This document shows, one piece after another, positions 1 through 9,389 of a stretch of 64,000 bases of DNA (positions are counted from its first letter, which is position 1; each line of letters starts with the position of its first letter). The notes beneath the pieces are model-generated. The model saw only the letters and a list, made by a program, of their open reading frames with translations. It made no database searches and was not told the DNA's origin. Source of the stretch: an uncultured Bacilli bacterium (GTDB taxonomy: Bacteria; Bacillota_I; Bacilli_A; RFN20; CAG-631); assembly GCA_947627355.1 (NCBI GenBank), contig CANQVX010000003.1:62001-126000 (forward strand), given 5' to 3'. Made by a program: the position numbers and the translations under genes.

Positions 1-1142
1 ATTCTAACCAAACTGTTATGATTGATGGAAAATCTAAAAAAATACCGTTTGGAACGGCTCATTTTTTAGAACATAGAATGTTTTCAATTAAAGATAAAGA
101 TGCTAGTGAATTGTTTTTAAATTTAGGTGCTAGTTCTAATGCTTTTACATCTTATAATACCACAGCATATTATTTTAAATGTAACGATAGATTCTATGAA
201 AATCTTGATGTGCTATTTGAAATGATATCATCATTTGATAGCACTAGTAAGCAAATCGAAAATGAAAAGCAAATTATCATTGAAGAATTAAAAATGTATC
301 AAGATGAACCAGCCACTAAATTACTAAATAATTTATTTAAAAATGGTTATCAATATCATTTAATCAATCAAGATATTGGTGGAACTATTGAAAGTGTTGA
401 ATCTATCGATAAAAAGATGCTAGAAGCCTGTTATAAAAAGTATTATGATCCTAGCAATTTAGTATTAGTTATTGCTGGTGATTTAAATGTCGATGAACTT
501 GAAAAATATTTAAATAATCTAAAGGTTTTTGATAAAAAAATAGATAAACCTAATATTAAAAAACTATCATTTAAAAATGAACCATTAGAAGTTATTAACG
601 ATAGAACAGATATTTATCAAGATATTTCTTTACCTTTGTATGGAATTCTATTTAAACTAAAACCAGTTAATACAAAACTACAACAAAAGGCTTATCTTCA
701 AATGGAAATATTATTAAGTTATTATTTTGATGCTTCAGGAATTTATACTGAAGATTGGCTTAAAAAGAAAATAATTAATAATTCTATTAGTTTCTATCAT
801 GGGATGAATATTGACCTTAATTATTTAATTTTATATAATATTAATGACAAATATGACATTTCCATAAATCATATTTTGGACGTTTTTGATAAAAAACATT
901 TCACCATGACTGAATCAGATTTTAAACGAATTAAAAACAAATTAATTGGTTCACTCATTAAAGAATATGGAAATGTTGAAGAAATGGCTAAAGAATATCT
1001 TCATTATTTGATTAGTGATATGGATTATTTTAAAGAAATTACGATACTAAATCAGATAACTTTAGAAGACATTTATGAAACTTATTTAGAAATTTGCAAT
1101 GCCTCCCATTGCATTGTTATTGAAAGGAAAGATGCTAAATGA
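1..1142 (+). CDS. M16 family zinc peptidase, YmfH-like (5' end outside window)
   Basis: HxxEH motif in GTAHFLEHRMF and downstream EEL; reading frame is open back to base 3 (SNQTV before the first Met), so the true start is upstream. Confidence 0.85.
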   Translation, partial: SNQTVMIDGKSKKIPFGTAHFLEHRMFSIKDKDASELFLNLGASSNAFTSYNTTAYYFKCNDRFYENLDVLFEMISSFDSTSKQIENEKQIIIEELKMYQDEPATKLLNNLFKNGYQYHLINQDIGGTIESVESIDKKMLEACYKKYYDPSNLVLVIAGDLNVDELEKYLNNLKVFDKKIDKPNIKKLSFKNEPLEVINDRTDIYQDISLPLYGILFKLKPVNTKLQQKAYLQMEILLSYYFDASGIYTEDWLKKKIINNSISFYHGMNIDLNYLILYNINDKYDISINHILDVFDKKHFTMTESDFKRIKNKLIGSLIKEYGNVEEMAKEYLHYLISDMDYFKEITILNQITLEDIYETYLEICNASHCIVIERKDAK

Positions 1143-1471
1143 TGAAGGGGATTGGAATTGATATTGTTAAAGTTAGTCGTTTATCTGAACGTGTAGCTGA
1201 TAAGATTTTATCTGATAAGGAATTAAAAGAATTTAAAACTTATCTAGATGTAAACAAAAAAAGAGCTATGCAATTTTTAGGTGGTCGTCTAGCTGCTAAA
1301 GAAGCTTATTTAAAAGCAGTAGGTGTTGGTATGTATAATGGCATATCTTTAAACCAATTAAAAGTTGTTAAGGATCAATTTGGTAATCCAACGTTTGAAG
1401 ATACACCTAATTGCTTCTTATCAATCACTCATGATGCCGGTGTAGCCGTAGCAATTGTAGTGATTTATTAG
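1139..1471 (+). CDS. acpS: holo-[acyl-carrier-protein] synthase
   Basis: GIGIDIVKVSRL start and FLGGRLAAKEAYLKA motif typical of AcpS. Confidence 0.93.
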   Translation: MMKGIGIDIVKVSRLSERVADKILSDKELKEFKTYLDVNKKRAMQFLGGRLAAKEAYLKAVGVGMYNGISLNQLKVVKDQFGNPTFEDTPNCFLSITHDAGVAVAIVVIY

Positions 1472-1516
1472 CCCTAAAAAAATTTTTAAAAAAAATAAAA
1501 TTTAACCAAATTAAAC

Positions 1517-1566
1517 AAAAGTTCCAATAAGCATAAAAAATAGTTGCTTTTTTGGAACTTTTTTTG
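1517..1566 (+). terminator. Rho-independent terminator after acpS
   Basis: AAAAGTTCCAA ... TTGGAACTTTT followed by T tract. Confidence 0.7.
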
Positions 1567-1635
1567 ATATTTTTGCTCAAATTGGCGATTTTTCTTTTTT
1601 TTATTTTTTTGTTATTCTTAATACGGTGATGGAAA

Positions 1636-1917
1636 ATGACAAATGTTGTTGTATTAATTGGACAAGTAAAAAGAGCTTATTTTGATGAAAAAACAAGTAC
1701 ATGTTATCTTGAATTAAAGGTCGAAAATCCTTTTGTAGATGAATATGATACTGTTGAAGAAGTTTATGTCGTCAGGTTATGGCGTGGAATTTATAATGAC
1801 TTGAAATCTATATCTAAAATAAAACCTAATATTCTTGTTGGTATTAAAGGCCGACTTGAAATTGAAAATGATAAAGTAATTATTGTAAGTGAAAGAGTTT
1901 CTTTTTTAGGTAAATAA
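1636..1917 (+). CDS. single-stranded DNA-binding protein-like OB-fold protein (short, 93 aa)
   Basis: MTNVVVLIGQV...LVGIKGRLE SSB-like pattern; lacks the acidic C-terminal tail. Confidence 0.65.
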   Translation: MTNVVVLIGQVKRAYFDEKTSTCYLELKVENPFVDEYDTVEEVYVVRLWRGIYNDLKSISKIKPNILVGIKGRLEIENDKVIIVSERVSFLGK

Positions 1918-1938
1918 TTATTTATTTTAAGCATAAAA

Positions 1939-1976
1939 AAAGATTCATCAAAAACATGGATGTATCTTAATTTTTG
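1939..1976 (+). terminator. putative terminator after ssb-like gene
   Basis: Imperfect stem AAGATTCATC/GATGTATCTT then AATTTTT. Confidence 0.45.
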
Positions 1977-2077
1977 TTATGGCTAAAAAACGGATTTTAA
2001 TGTTAATTATTGTAAAAAATTTGAAAATTATAAGTTGAGTTCTAGGAATTATAAAGATATTGATAATTGTTTAAAAC

Positions 2078-2132
2078 AAAAAAAGAAAGTAGCGCTAGGA
2101 AAGAGTCATTAGCTCTTTCGTCCTACTTTCAC
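2078..2132 (-). ncRNA. candidate ~55-nt structured transcript ending in a U tract
   Basis: Minus strand GGTGAAAGTAGGACGAAAGAGCTAATGACTCTTTCCTAGCGCTACTTTCTTTTTTT: nested stems GAAAGUAG/CUACUUUC and GAAAGAG/CUCUUUC, then 7 U; begins ~5 nt after TATAAT. Confidence 0.5.
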
Positions 2133-2136
2133 CAAT

Positions 2137-2166
2137 ATTATACGTGTATTCAATTAATAAAGTCAA
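2137..2166 (-). promoter_or_regulatory. sigma-A type promoter on minus strand
   Basis: Minus strand TTGACT - 18 bp - TATAAT. Confidence 0.65.
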
Positions 2167-2333
2167 TTATCAAAATTTTTAATCATAATTATTTTTTTTA
2201 ATTTTACAACCAACTAATAAAGTTTCATTGAAAGCAAACAGCACCATGCTTTGACTAATAAAAAAATTGTTTAACTAGACTTATTTTTACATTCTTTATA
2301 TAATGTAATTATATAAAGGTCAGGTGATAATTC

Positions 2334-3203
2334 ATGGAACAATATAAGCAAATGTGTCGAGATATTTTAAAAAATGGTAAATATAAACCAGATCGTACTA
2401 ATACAGGAACAATTTCTTATTTTGGTTATCAAGCAAGATATCCATTAAGTGATGGATTTCCTTTACTTACAACCAAAAAAGTTTATTTTAAAGGGATTCT
2501 TGCTGAGTTATTATGGTTTATTAGTGGTTCAACAAATATTCGTCCACTTGTTTTACAAAATGTAAACATTTGGAATGAATGGCCATATGAAACATTTAAA
2601 AAATCAAAAGATTATAATGGTGAAACCATTCAAGAATTTGCTTTGAAAATAAAAGAAGATGAAAAATTCGCTGCTAAATATGGTGAATTAGGCCCAGTAT
2701 ATGGAAAACAATGGCGTGATTTCTTTGGTGTTGATCAAATAAAAGAATTAGAAAAAGAATTAAAAGAAAATAAATTTTCTCGTAGATTAATTGTTTGTGC
2801 TTGGAATCCAGCCCAAATAAAAGAAATGGCCCTTCCACCATGTCATGCCTTTTTCCAATTTTATGTCAGTGAAGATAACAAATTATCATGTCAATTGTAT
2901 CAAAGAAGTGCTGATGTATTTTTAGGTGTTCCATTTAACATTGCAAGTTATTCCTTACTTACTATGATGCTTGCAAAAGTTTGTGGCTTTGAACTTGGTG
3001 ATTTTGTTCACACTATGGGTGATGTTCATATCTATTGCAACCATATCGAACAAGTTAAAGAACAATTAACAAGAAGTTGCAAGAAATTACCTACCTTGAA
3101 AATCCTTAGAGATGTCTCATCAATTACAGAATTTAAAATGGAAGACTTTGAATTAGTTGATTATGATCCATGGCCTGCTATTAAAGGAAAGGTTGCAGTT
3201 TAA
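2334..3203 (+). CDS. thyA: thymidylate synthase
   Basis: Full-length family match: [37 protein letters not shown]. Confidence 0.97.
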   Translation: MEQYKQMCRDILKNGKYKPDRTNTGTISYFGYQARYPLSDGFPLLTTKKVYFKGILAELLWFISGSTNIRPLVLQNVNIWNEWPYETFKKSKDYNGETIQEFALKIKEDEKFAAKYGELGPVYGKQWRDFFGVDQIKELEKELKENKFSRRLIVCAWNPAQIKEMALPPCHAFFQFYVSEDNKLSCQLYQRSADVFLGVPFNIASYSLLTMMLAKVCGFELGDFVHTMGDVHIYCNHIEQVKEQLTRSCKKLPTLKILRDVSSITEFKMEDFELVDYDPWPAIKGKVAV

Positions 3204-3682
3204 TGATTAGTCTTATCGTTGCTTATAGCAAAAATAACAAAGTTATTGGTAAAAACAACCAAATTCCTTGGCATATCTCTGAAGATTTTAAACATTTTAA
3301 AGCTTATACTTTAAATAAAACCATTTTAATGGGTAAAAATACTTATTTATCAATAGGTAAACCATTAAAAGATCGTAAAACAATCGTTTGTGTCAATGAT
3401 AATTCTTTAAATGTTGTTCATGAAGATGTAACTATGGCAAGTGATTTATTTGAAGTTTTAAAAAAATATCAAAATCGTCCTGAAGAATTAGTTGTTTGTG
3501 GTGGAGCTATGATTTATAAATTATCCCTTCCATATGTTGATAAACTAGTTATTTCAGAATTAAAAACTCAATATGAAGGAGATGCTTATTTTCCAGATTT
3601 TGAAGATGATTTTGAACTGGTAAATACTGACGAAAGACAAGAATTTATTATCAAAACTTATTTAAGAAAAAAGGTGAAGTAA
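3203..3682 (+). CDS. folA: dihydrofolate reductase
   Basis: GKNNQIPWHISEDFKHFK, MGKNTYLSIG; overlaps the thyA stop. Confidence 0.95.
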   Translation: MISLIVAYSKNNKVIGKNNQIPWHISEDFKHFKAYTLNKTILMGKNTYLSIGKPLKDRKTIVCVNDNSLNVVHEDVTMASDLFEVLKKYQNRPEELVVCGGAMIYKLSLPYVDKLVISELKTQYEGDAYFPDFEDDFELVNTDERQEFIIKTYLRKKVK

Positions 3683-4402
3683 ATGTTTAAATGGTTTTGT
3701 ATGATTTTAAAACTATTTTTCCCACTAACATCAATCCTAACTAGACTAAAAAAATATATAAAACATAAAGATAAATATCCACTTCAATTTCGTTATGATG
3801 AAGTTAGAAATTTCATGTTAAAACTTCAAAAAGCAACTAAAAAACAAATTGAAGTTCATAACTATGAGATTATGGATAAACCTCATGGAGGTAGAATTTA
3901 TGTCATGAATCATATTAGTATGGATGATATTTGTACCATGATTCAAATTAGTCAAAAGCCATTGCATTTTATCTCTAAAATCGAAAACGAAAAAGCAATA
4001 GCAATTGGTACAGGCTGTAAAGGAATTGATGCATATTTTATTGATAGAAACGATGCTAGACAATCATTAAGAGTCTTAAAACAAGCAGCTGATGCTGCTA
4101 AACATGGCGAAGATATTTTCTTGTTTCCAGAAGGAACTAGAAGTAAAACAGGTGAAGTTTTAGAATTCAAAAGTGCATTAAATAATTTGATAAATATGGC
4201 TAAAGTTGAAGTTGTTTTAATGGCAATTGATAATACTCCTAAAACATTTTCAAAAAAAGAAAAATATAAACCTTTCACAGTAAAAGTAAGAATTTGTGAA
4301 CCAATTTCATATGAAGAATATTTAGAAAAGAAAGATGATTTTGCTGAATATGCAAGACAAAGAGTGGCTGCGGAATTAGCTATTATTAGAAAAGGGGAAT
4401 AG
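3683..4402 (+). CDS. plsC: 1-acyl-sn-glycerol-3-phosphate acyltransferase
   Basis: NHISMDD (NHx4D) and FPEGTRSKTG motifs. Confidence 0.9.
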   Translation: MFKWFCMILKLFFPLTSILTRLKKYIKHKDKYPLQFRYDEVRNFMLKLQKATKKQIEVHNYEIMDKPHGGRIYVMNHISMDDICTMIQISQKPLHFISKIENEKAIAIGTGCKGIDAYFIDRNDARQSLRVLKQAADAAKHGEDIFLFPEGTRSKTGEVLEFKSALNNLINMAKVEVVLMAIDNTPKTFSKKEKYKPFTVKVRICEPISYEEYLEKKDDFAEYARQRVAAELAIIRKGE

Positions 4403-4404
4403 CA

Positions 4405-5661
4405 ATGAATATTATTGATATTATTATTAAAAAAGCTAAAAAAGGTGAACTTAGCAAAGAAGAAATCGAATATTTTGTAAATGGTTATACCAAAGATATT
4501 ATTCCAGATTATCAAATGTCTAGTTTGTTAATGGCTATTTTACTTAATGGTATGACCAATGATGAAACAGTATATCTTACTAAAGCAATGCTTGATAGTG
4601 GTGCTAAAAATGATTTATCAAAAATAAAAGGTGTCACTGTTGATAAACATTCAACTGGTGGTGTTGGTGATAAAACAACTTTAGTACTTGCTCCTTTAGT
4701 TGCTAGTTGTGGTCTAGTTATGGCAAAAATGTCTGGTAGAGGTTTAGGACATACAGGTGGTACAATTGATAAACTTGAGTCTATTCCAAACATGAAAACA
4801 TCCCTTTCACCCGACGAATTTTTCAAACAAGTAAATGAAATTGGTCTTGCTGTAATTGGCCAAACTAGTGAACTTGTACCAGCTGATAAAAAAATGTACG
4901 CTTTGAGAGATGTAACTGGTACAGTTGATTCAATGCCATTAATTGCATCATCAATTATTTCTAAAAAATTAGCATCTGGATCACAAATTATTGAACTTGA
5001 TGTTAAATATGGTGATGGAGCATTCATGAAGACTAAAGAAGATGCCACTAAACTTGCTAATTTAATGATTTATGTGGGGAAAAGATTAAATAAAGAAATT
5101 AAAGCAGTAATTTCAGATATGAATGAACCTTTAGGTTATGCTATTGGAAATAGCCTAGAAGTTATCGAATCTATCGACACTTTAAAAGGTAAAGGCCCTA
5201 AAGATTTAGAAGATTTATGCTTACATATCTGTGCTGAATTTCTAGTAGCTGCTAAATTATATGATGATTATGATAAAGCAAAAGAATATGCTAGACATCA
5301 ATTATTAAGTGGGGCTGCTTTAAATAAGTTTAAAGAATTTGTTAAATACCAAGGTGGAGATGTTCGTTGTGTTGATGATTATTCGTATTTCAAACAACCA
5401 TTGTATCATTATGATATAAAAGCTGTTAAATCAGGCACTATTAAAATTGTAAAAGCTTTACAAATTGGTCATGCTTCTATGTTACTTGGTGGTGGAAGAC
5501 AAACAAAAGATGATGTTATTGATATGAGTGCTGGAATTGTTTTAAAAGCTAAAAGAAATGATAAAGTAAATAAAGGTGATGTTATAGCCACTTTATATAG
5601 TGATAAAAAACTTACAAAAGAAGTTGAAGATTTAGTTGTAACAGCTTTCATTTACCAATAA
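4405..5661 (+). CDS. pdp: pyrimidine-nucleoside (thymidine) phosphorylase
   Basis: VDKHSTGGVGDKTTLVLAPLVA and KMSGRGLGHTGGTIDKLE signature. Confidence 0.94.
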   Translation: MNIIDIIIKKAKKGELSKEEIEYFVNGYTKDIIPDYQMSSLLMAILLNGMTNDETVYLTKAMLDSGAKNDLSKIKGVTVDKHSTGGVGDKTTLVLAPLVASCGLVMAKMSGRGLGHTGGTIDKLESIPNMKTSLSPDEFFKQVNEIGLAVIGQTSELVPADKKMYALRDVTGTVDSMPLIASSIISKKLASGSQIIELDVKYGDGAFMKTKEDATKLANLMIYVGKRLNKEIKAVISDMNEPLGYAIGNSLEVIESIDTLKGKGPKDLEDLCLHICAEFLVAAKLYDDYDKAKEYARHQLLSGAALNKFKEFVKYQGGDVRCVDDYSYFKQPLYHYDIKAVKSGTIKIVKALQIGHASMLLGGGRQTKDDVIDMSAGIVLKAKRNDKVNKGDVIATLYSDKKLTKEVEDLVVTAFIYQ

Positions 5662-5681
5662 AACAATTAATTTGAATATAA

Positions 5682-5717
5682 AAAATAAGCGTTTTTGTCG
5701 TTAAAAACGCTTATTTT
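5682..5717. terminator. bidirectional terminator
   Basis: AAAATAAGCGTTTTT gtcgtt AAAAACGCTTATTTT between convergent genes. Confidence 0.8.
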
Positions 5718-5732
5718 GTTAAAAATTGTTTT

Positions 5733-6764
5733 TTAGTTTACACTAGTTGTAACTGATAAACTACCGCCATTTATAATATGACTTGAACATTCAAAAATGT
5801 TACGAATTGCAAAACTAAATCCTAAATCAACATCACTAAATATCGTATATTCTTTAAATATTCCATTAGAATCAAATGCTAATGTAATATCAAATTGATT
5901 AGCTTCATATGATAAATCAATTCTCGGAATATATTTTAAGATGCTATCTGGTAAAATTTCTTCAATAAATTCGTTTAATAAATCAGTAAATAAATCTGTT
6001 GAAGCATTTAAATGAATGTATAAACCATCACTTGTATCAATTTGTAAACTAAATCCTAAATCGATTAGTTTTTCAACAGCTAGATTTAAGTTTAAACCAT
6101 TTGCAAGTGATTCAGGAATGATACTTGCTGTATCAATCATGTTTGCCATTAGTTTATTATTTAATTTTTTAGTTAAATAATTTTTGAATTCAATAGTTTC
6201 CATTTGTTCGATTGGTTCTTCTTTATCATTTAAAATATAGAACCAATTAGCATCATGTTTTAAACCAATTTTGAATTCGCTTTGAACTTCTTCAGCATCA
6301 GATTTAGGAATAATACAGCCAACATTTAAACCAATTACTCCTTTACCAAATAAATCAAAACCTAATGTTGCTTCTTCATTTTTACGTAAACCTAAACTAT
6401 CATCAACAAATAATTTTGCTTTAACTTTACTATAGAAAATTTCATCATTGGCTGGAAGTGTAACTAAATCAATAACGTAAGATGATTCAAGATTGCCATT
6501 TAAATTCATAGCAAATGAAAAGTTTTCATCATCAGTGTTACCAAAGGCTTTTTTGATATCAAAGTTTTTAAGTAATGACATACTGTCATTTTCGTTACTA
6601 CTAGTTGAACTTGCTAGAGTTGAAGATGTTGAATCGTTACTTAAACTTGATGAAAGTTGATTTGAACTTAATGAACTACTTGAATTGTTATTGCTAGAAT
6701 TACAGCCTGTTAAACTAATCATTAAAGCAATTAAACCGACACTTAAATAACGTTTCATAAGCAA
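5733..6764 (-). CDS. lipoprotein with Ser/Asn-rich linker, unknown function
   Basis: Signal peptide with lipobox LISLTGC, then a low-complexity S/N linker. Confidence 0.7.
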   Translation of the reverse strand: MLMKRYLSVGLIALMISLTGCNSSNNNSSSSLSSNQLSSSLSNDSTSSTLASSTSSNENDSMSLLKNFDIKKAFGNTDDENFSFAMNLNGNLESSYVIDLVTLPANDEIFYSKVKAKLFVDDSLGLRKNEEATLGFDLFGKGVIGLNVGCIIPKSDAEEVQSEFKIGLKHDANWFYILNDKEEPIEQMETIEFKNYLTKKLNNKLMANMIDTASIIPESLANGLNLNLAVEKLIDLGFSLQIDTSDGLYIHLNASTDLFTDLLNEFIEEILPDSILKYIPRIDLSYEANQFDITLAFDSNGIFKEYTIFSDVDLGFSFAIRNIFECSSHIINGGSLSVTTSVN

Positions 6765-6865
6765 TGTCCCCCTTTTGTCTTTTCACTTATGATATTAGAC
6801 CTAATTTAGAAAATGTCAAGTGGTTAATTTTAATTTTATATTTATAAAATAAATATAGTTTTAAA

Positions 6866-6888
6866 AAAAGGCCTCAATTGAAGCCTTT
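6866..6888 (-). terminator. terminator
   Basis: Minus strand AAAGGCTTCAATTGAGGCCTTTTTTT. Confidence 0.65.
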
Positions 6889-9223
6889 AAAAGTTGTTAT
6901 AAGTTCCAAAGAATTCTCGCATTTGAATGAGTAATCCATTCAAATCACCAGATAAGATTCCATCAAATCGATCAAACATAATATTGAAAGTTATAAAATT
7001 ACTAACTAGCAGAATACAGAAACTAACTGGAATAAAGAATCCTAAGAATTGTTTATTATCAGCGTATTTATCTAATAATTTAAAGAAGACAATACAAGCC
7101 GTTAATGTGGCTAGTGGGAAAATATCAATCATATATCTAGGACATACACCAGCATAGGCATAAGTAAGAACAACAAGAGCTAGTAATGTTACAGGCATTA
7201 AATATAAACTTGCTTTTAATTCTTTACTATCTTCTTTTTTATTCGCAAGTGGAATAGCAATTATAAATAACATAAATGGAACTGCAAAGATACCGATACT
7301 ACTTTGTATATAGGTATGATATTCACGATTCAAAGCAAACCAACCATCAAAGACAAATGGAAATTTACTATCAACACCAAATTTTTGAATAAAGAAATGA
7401 TAAAATGCTGGTAAAATATCATGAATTCCAATGGATAAATTTGAATTATCAGCGAGAGTTAATTGATAAGATTGTCCAAATTCAAAGATGTTATTAAAAC
7501 GAATATAGTTATAGAAACAAATTAAACAGGCTCCTACAAATAAAACTCCAGCCATTGGAAGAAAATCAAGTAGTTTCTTTTTAATTGAATAACCTTTTTT
7601 AAACAACATAATTATTAAGAATGGTAACATGAAGATTAAAAATAAGAATAAATTAGGCCTTGATCCCATTAAAAAGACAAAAGCAAGCCCGGCAAAAGCA
7701 AGATAGATAGGTCGATGTTTAACATCTTTATAACCTTTAAGTGTTAGTAAGACAAATAACATTGAAAATAGATTGCCAAAAATAATTGGCAAACGATAAA
7801 TGCCTTCATGAAAATTGCCTACTTTATATGTTACATCACATAAAGATAACGATAGGAATATAGATGATATTAAAACAAATAATAATATTGGTAAATTAAC
7901 TTTTTTAGCAAATAATGTTACAGCCTCAATAATTGTAAGTAATAAAACACAAATGAAACAAATAGTGCCAAATATTTGTATGAATAATACCTTAGGAACT
8001 AAATTGGTTAGAAAATAAATTGGAAAAGCTAATAATATCAATGGTGACACACCATAATAACTATAATATTTTCCATTAAAGTAAGCATGATCCCATAAAA
8101 ATGATATACCGCTTCGACCATTTGGATCATAAGGATTTGTTAGATCAGCAAGTCTAGCATCAGGTACAATATCAATGAATGGCTTTCCTTTTTTAATGGC
8201 ATCGAAGTTTTGCATATAAATATCATAATCTTCGAGTTTACCCTCAAATGGATATTTATAGAAGAAAGTGCTTTTGTTAATAAAAGCATAGATTATAAAT
8301 ACTACGATAACAACACCAAACGTTATTAAAATACCTCTTTTTAAATAGGTAAACTTGCTATCTTCTTTAAATTTCATTTTTCTTACAAATACTGAAATAT
8401 AAACTAAACTTACAAGAAGAACAGTTAAAACAATAATTCTACTTAAATGGAACACTAAAGCCATTGGTTTATTAAAACTGATGCCTTTTAAATATAAATC
8501 ACCAAAAACATCATGGGTTTCGTCTTGATAAAATTGAATTTTTAAAGAATCATAGGTGATATCAGAAATAGTTAAAATATTGAATCTATCATATTGTGGG
8601 TTTGTTTGAAATTCTCGATAAAAAGTATAATCAGTTTGGCCTTTTGTTTTATAGTAAATTTGTATATAACTATCAAGATTTACTTTATTGAAATCAAAAT
8701 AAATATTTTGGGCATCATCTACAACTTTATCGATAATTATATAACTATTATCAGGCAAATAAATTGTACCATTTTCTTGTTTAATAGCATTCTTTGATGT
8801 TTGTAGTGTTGTTATATCTTGTATTTCATAATATTTATAATCATCTTTATAAGCATTGCTATTAAAAGCAAATAATTCAAGTAAGATTATCATAAAAATT
8901 CCAATTTGAACTATTAATTTTCTTTTATTTAGTTTAAAGTTTTTATTTTTTATATCTAATACAATATTGCTAGGACTTATAAAGATAAATAGGATATATA
9001 TAACCGCAGCAAATTTAATCAAACTGCTGGTATCCATCGGATTTAACAGGGCTTTAGATATAAAATATATAACATATGAAACTACTAATGAAATAAGACT
9101 ATCAATTACAAAACAAATAATTGATCTAGAGGTAATATCTTGCTTTTTAATTGCAAGAATAGCAACATAAAAAGAAGCAAAAAGAATCATTGTTACTAAT
9201 ATTGTAAGTAATATTGCTACCAT
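6887..9223 (-). CDS. large polytopic membrane protein, possible GT-C fold glycosyltransferase
   Basis: 778 aa with many hydrophobic helices; no decisive motif. Confidence 0.55.
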   Translation of the reverse strand: MVAILLTILVTMILFASFYVAILAIKKQDITSRSIICFVIDSLISLVVSYVIYFISKALLNPMDTSSLIKFAAVIYILFIFISPSNIVLDIKNKNFKLNKRKLIVQIGIFMIILLELFAFNSNAYKDDYKYYEIQDITTLQTSKNAIKQENGTIYLPDNSYIIIDKVVDDAQNIYFDFNKVNLDSYIQIYYKTKGQTDYTFYREFQTNPQYDRFNILTISDITYDSLKIQFYQDETHDVFGDLYLKGISFNKPMALVFHLSRIIVLTVLLVSLVYISVFVRKMKFKEDSKFTYLKRGILITFGVVIVVFIIYAFINKSTFFYKYPFEGKLEDYDIYMQNFDAIKKGKPFIDIVPDARLADLTNPYDPNGRSGISFLWDHAYFNGKYYSYYGVSPLILLAFPIYFLTNLVPKVLFIQIFGTICFICVLLLTIIEAVTLFAKKVNLPILLFVLISSIFLSLSLCDVTYKVGNFHEGIYRLPIIFGNLFSMLFVLLTLKGYKDVKHRPIYLAFAGLAFVFLMGSRPNLFLFLIFMLPFLIIMLFKKGYSIKKKLLDFLPMAGVLFVGACLICFYNYIRFNNIFEFGQSYQLTLADNSNLSIGIHDILPAFYHFFIQKFGVDSKFPFVFDGWFALNREYHTYIQSSIGIFAVPFMLFIIAIPLANKKEDSKELKASLYLMPVTLLALVVLTYAYAGVCPRYMIDIFPLATLTACIVFFKLLDKYADNKQFLGFFIPVSFCILLVSNFITFNIMFDRFDGILSGDLNGLLIQMREFFGTYNNF

Positions 9224-9389
9224 GTCCTTACCTCCATTCTTTAAAACTACTAAAATAAATTATACACAATTTGCATTTGTTAAGCAAAAAACTCTTTTTT
9301 TACCATCAAACGATTTATTGAATAGAAAAAATATGAATTTTCATTATTTGTTTTTCATGTTGAAATTTTTAGTATATTAAATTTTAGTT

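Noticed and set aside
3952-5048. Long antisense ORFs (187 and 178 aa) opposite plsC and pdp
   Set aside because: They lie entirely or mostly opposite strongly recognisable conserved genes; composition looks like complement of coding sequence, no motif, no RBS support.
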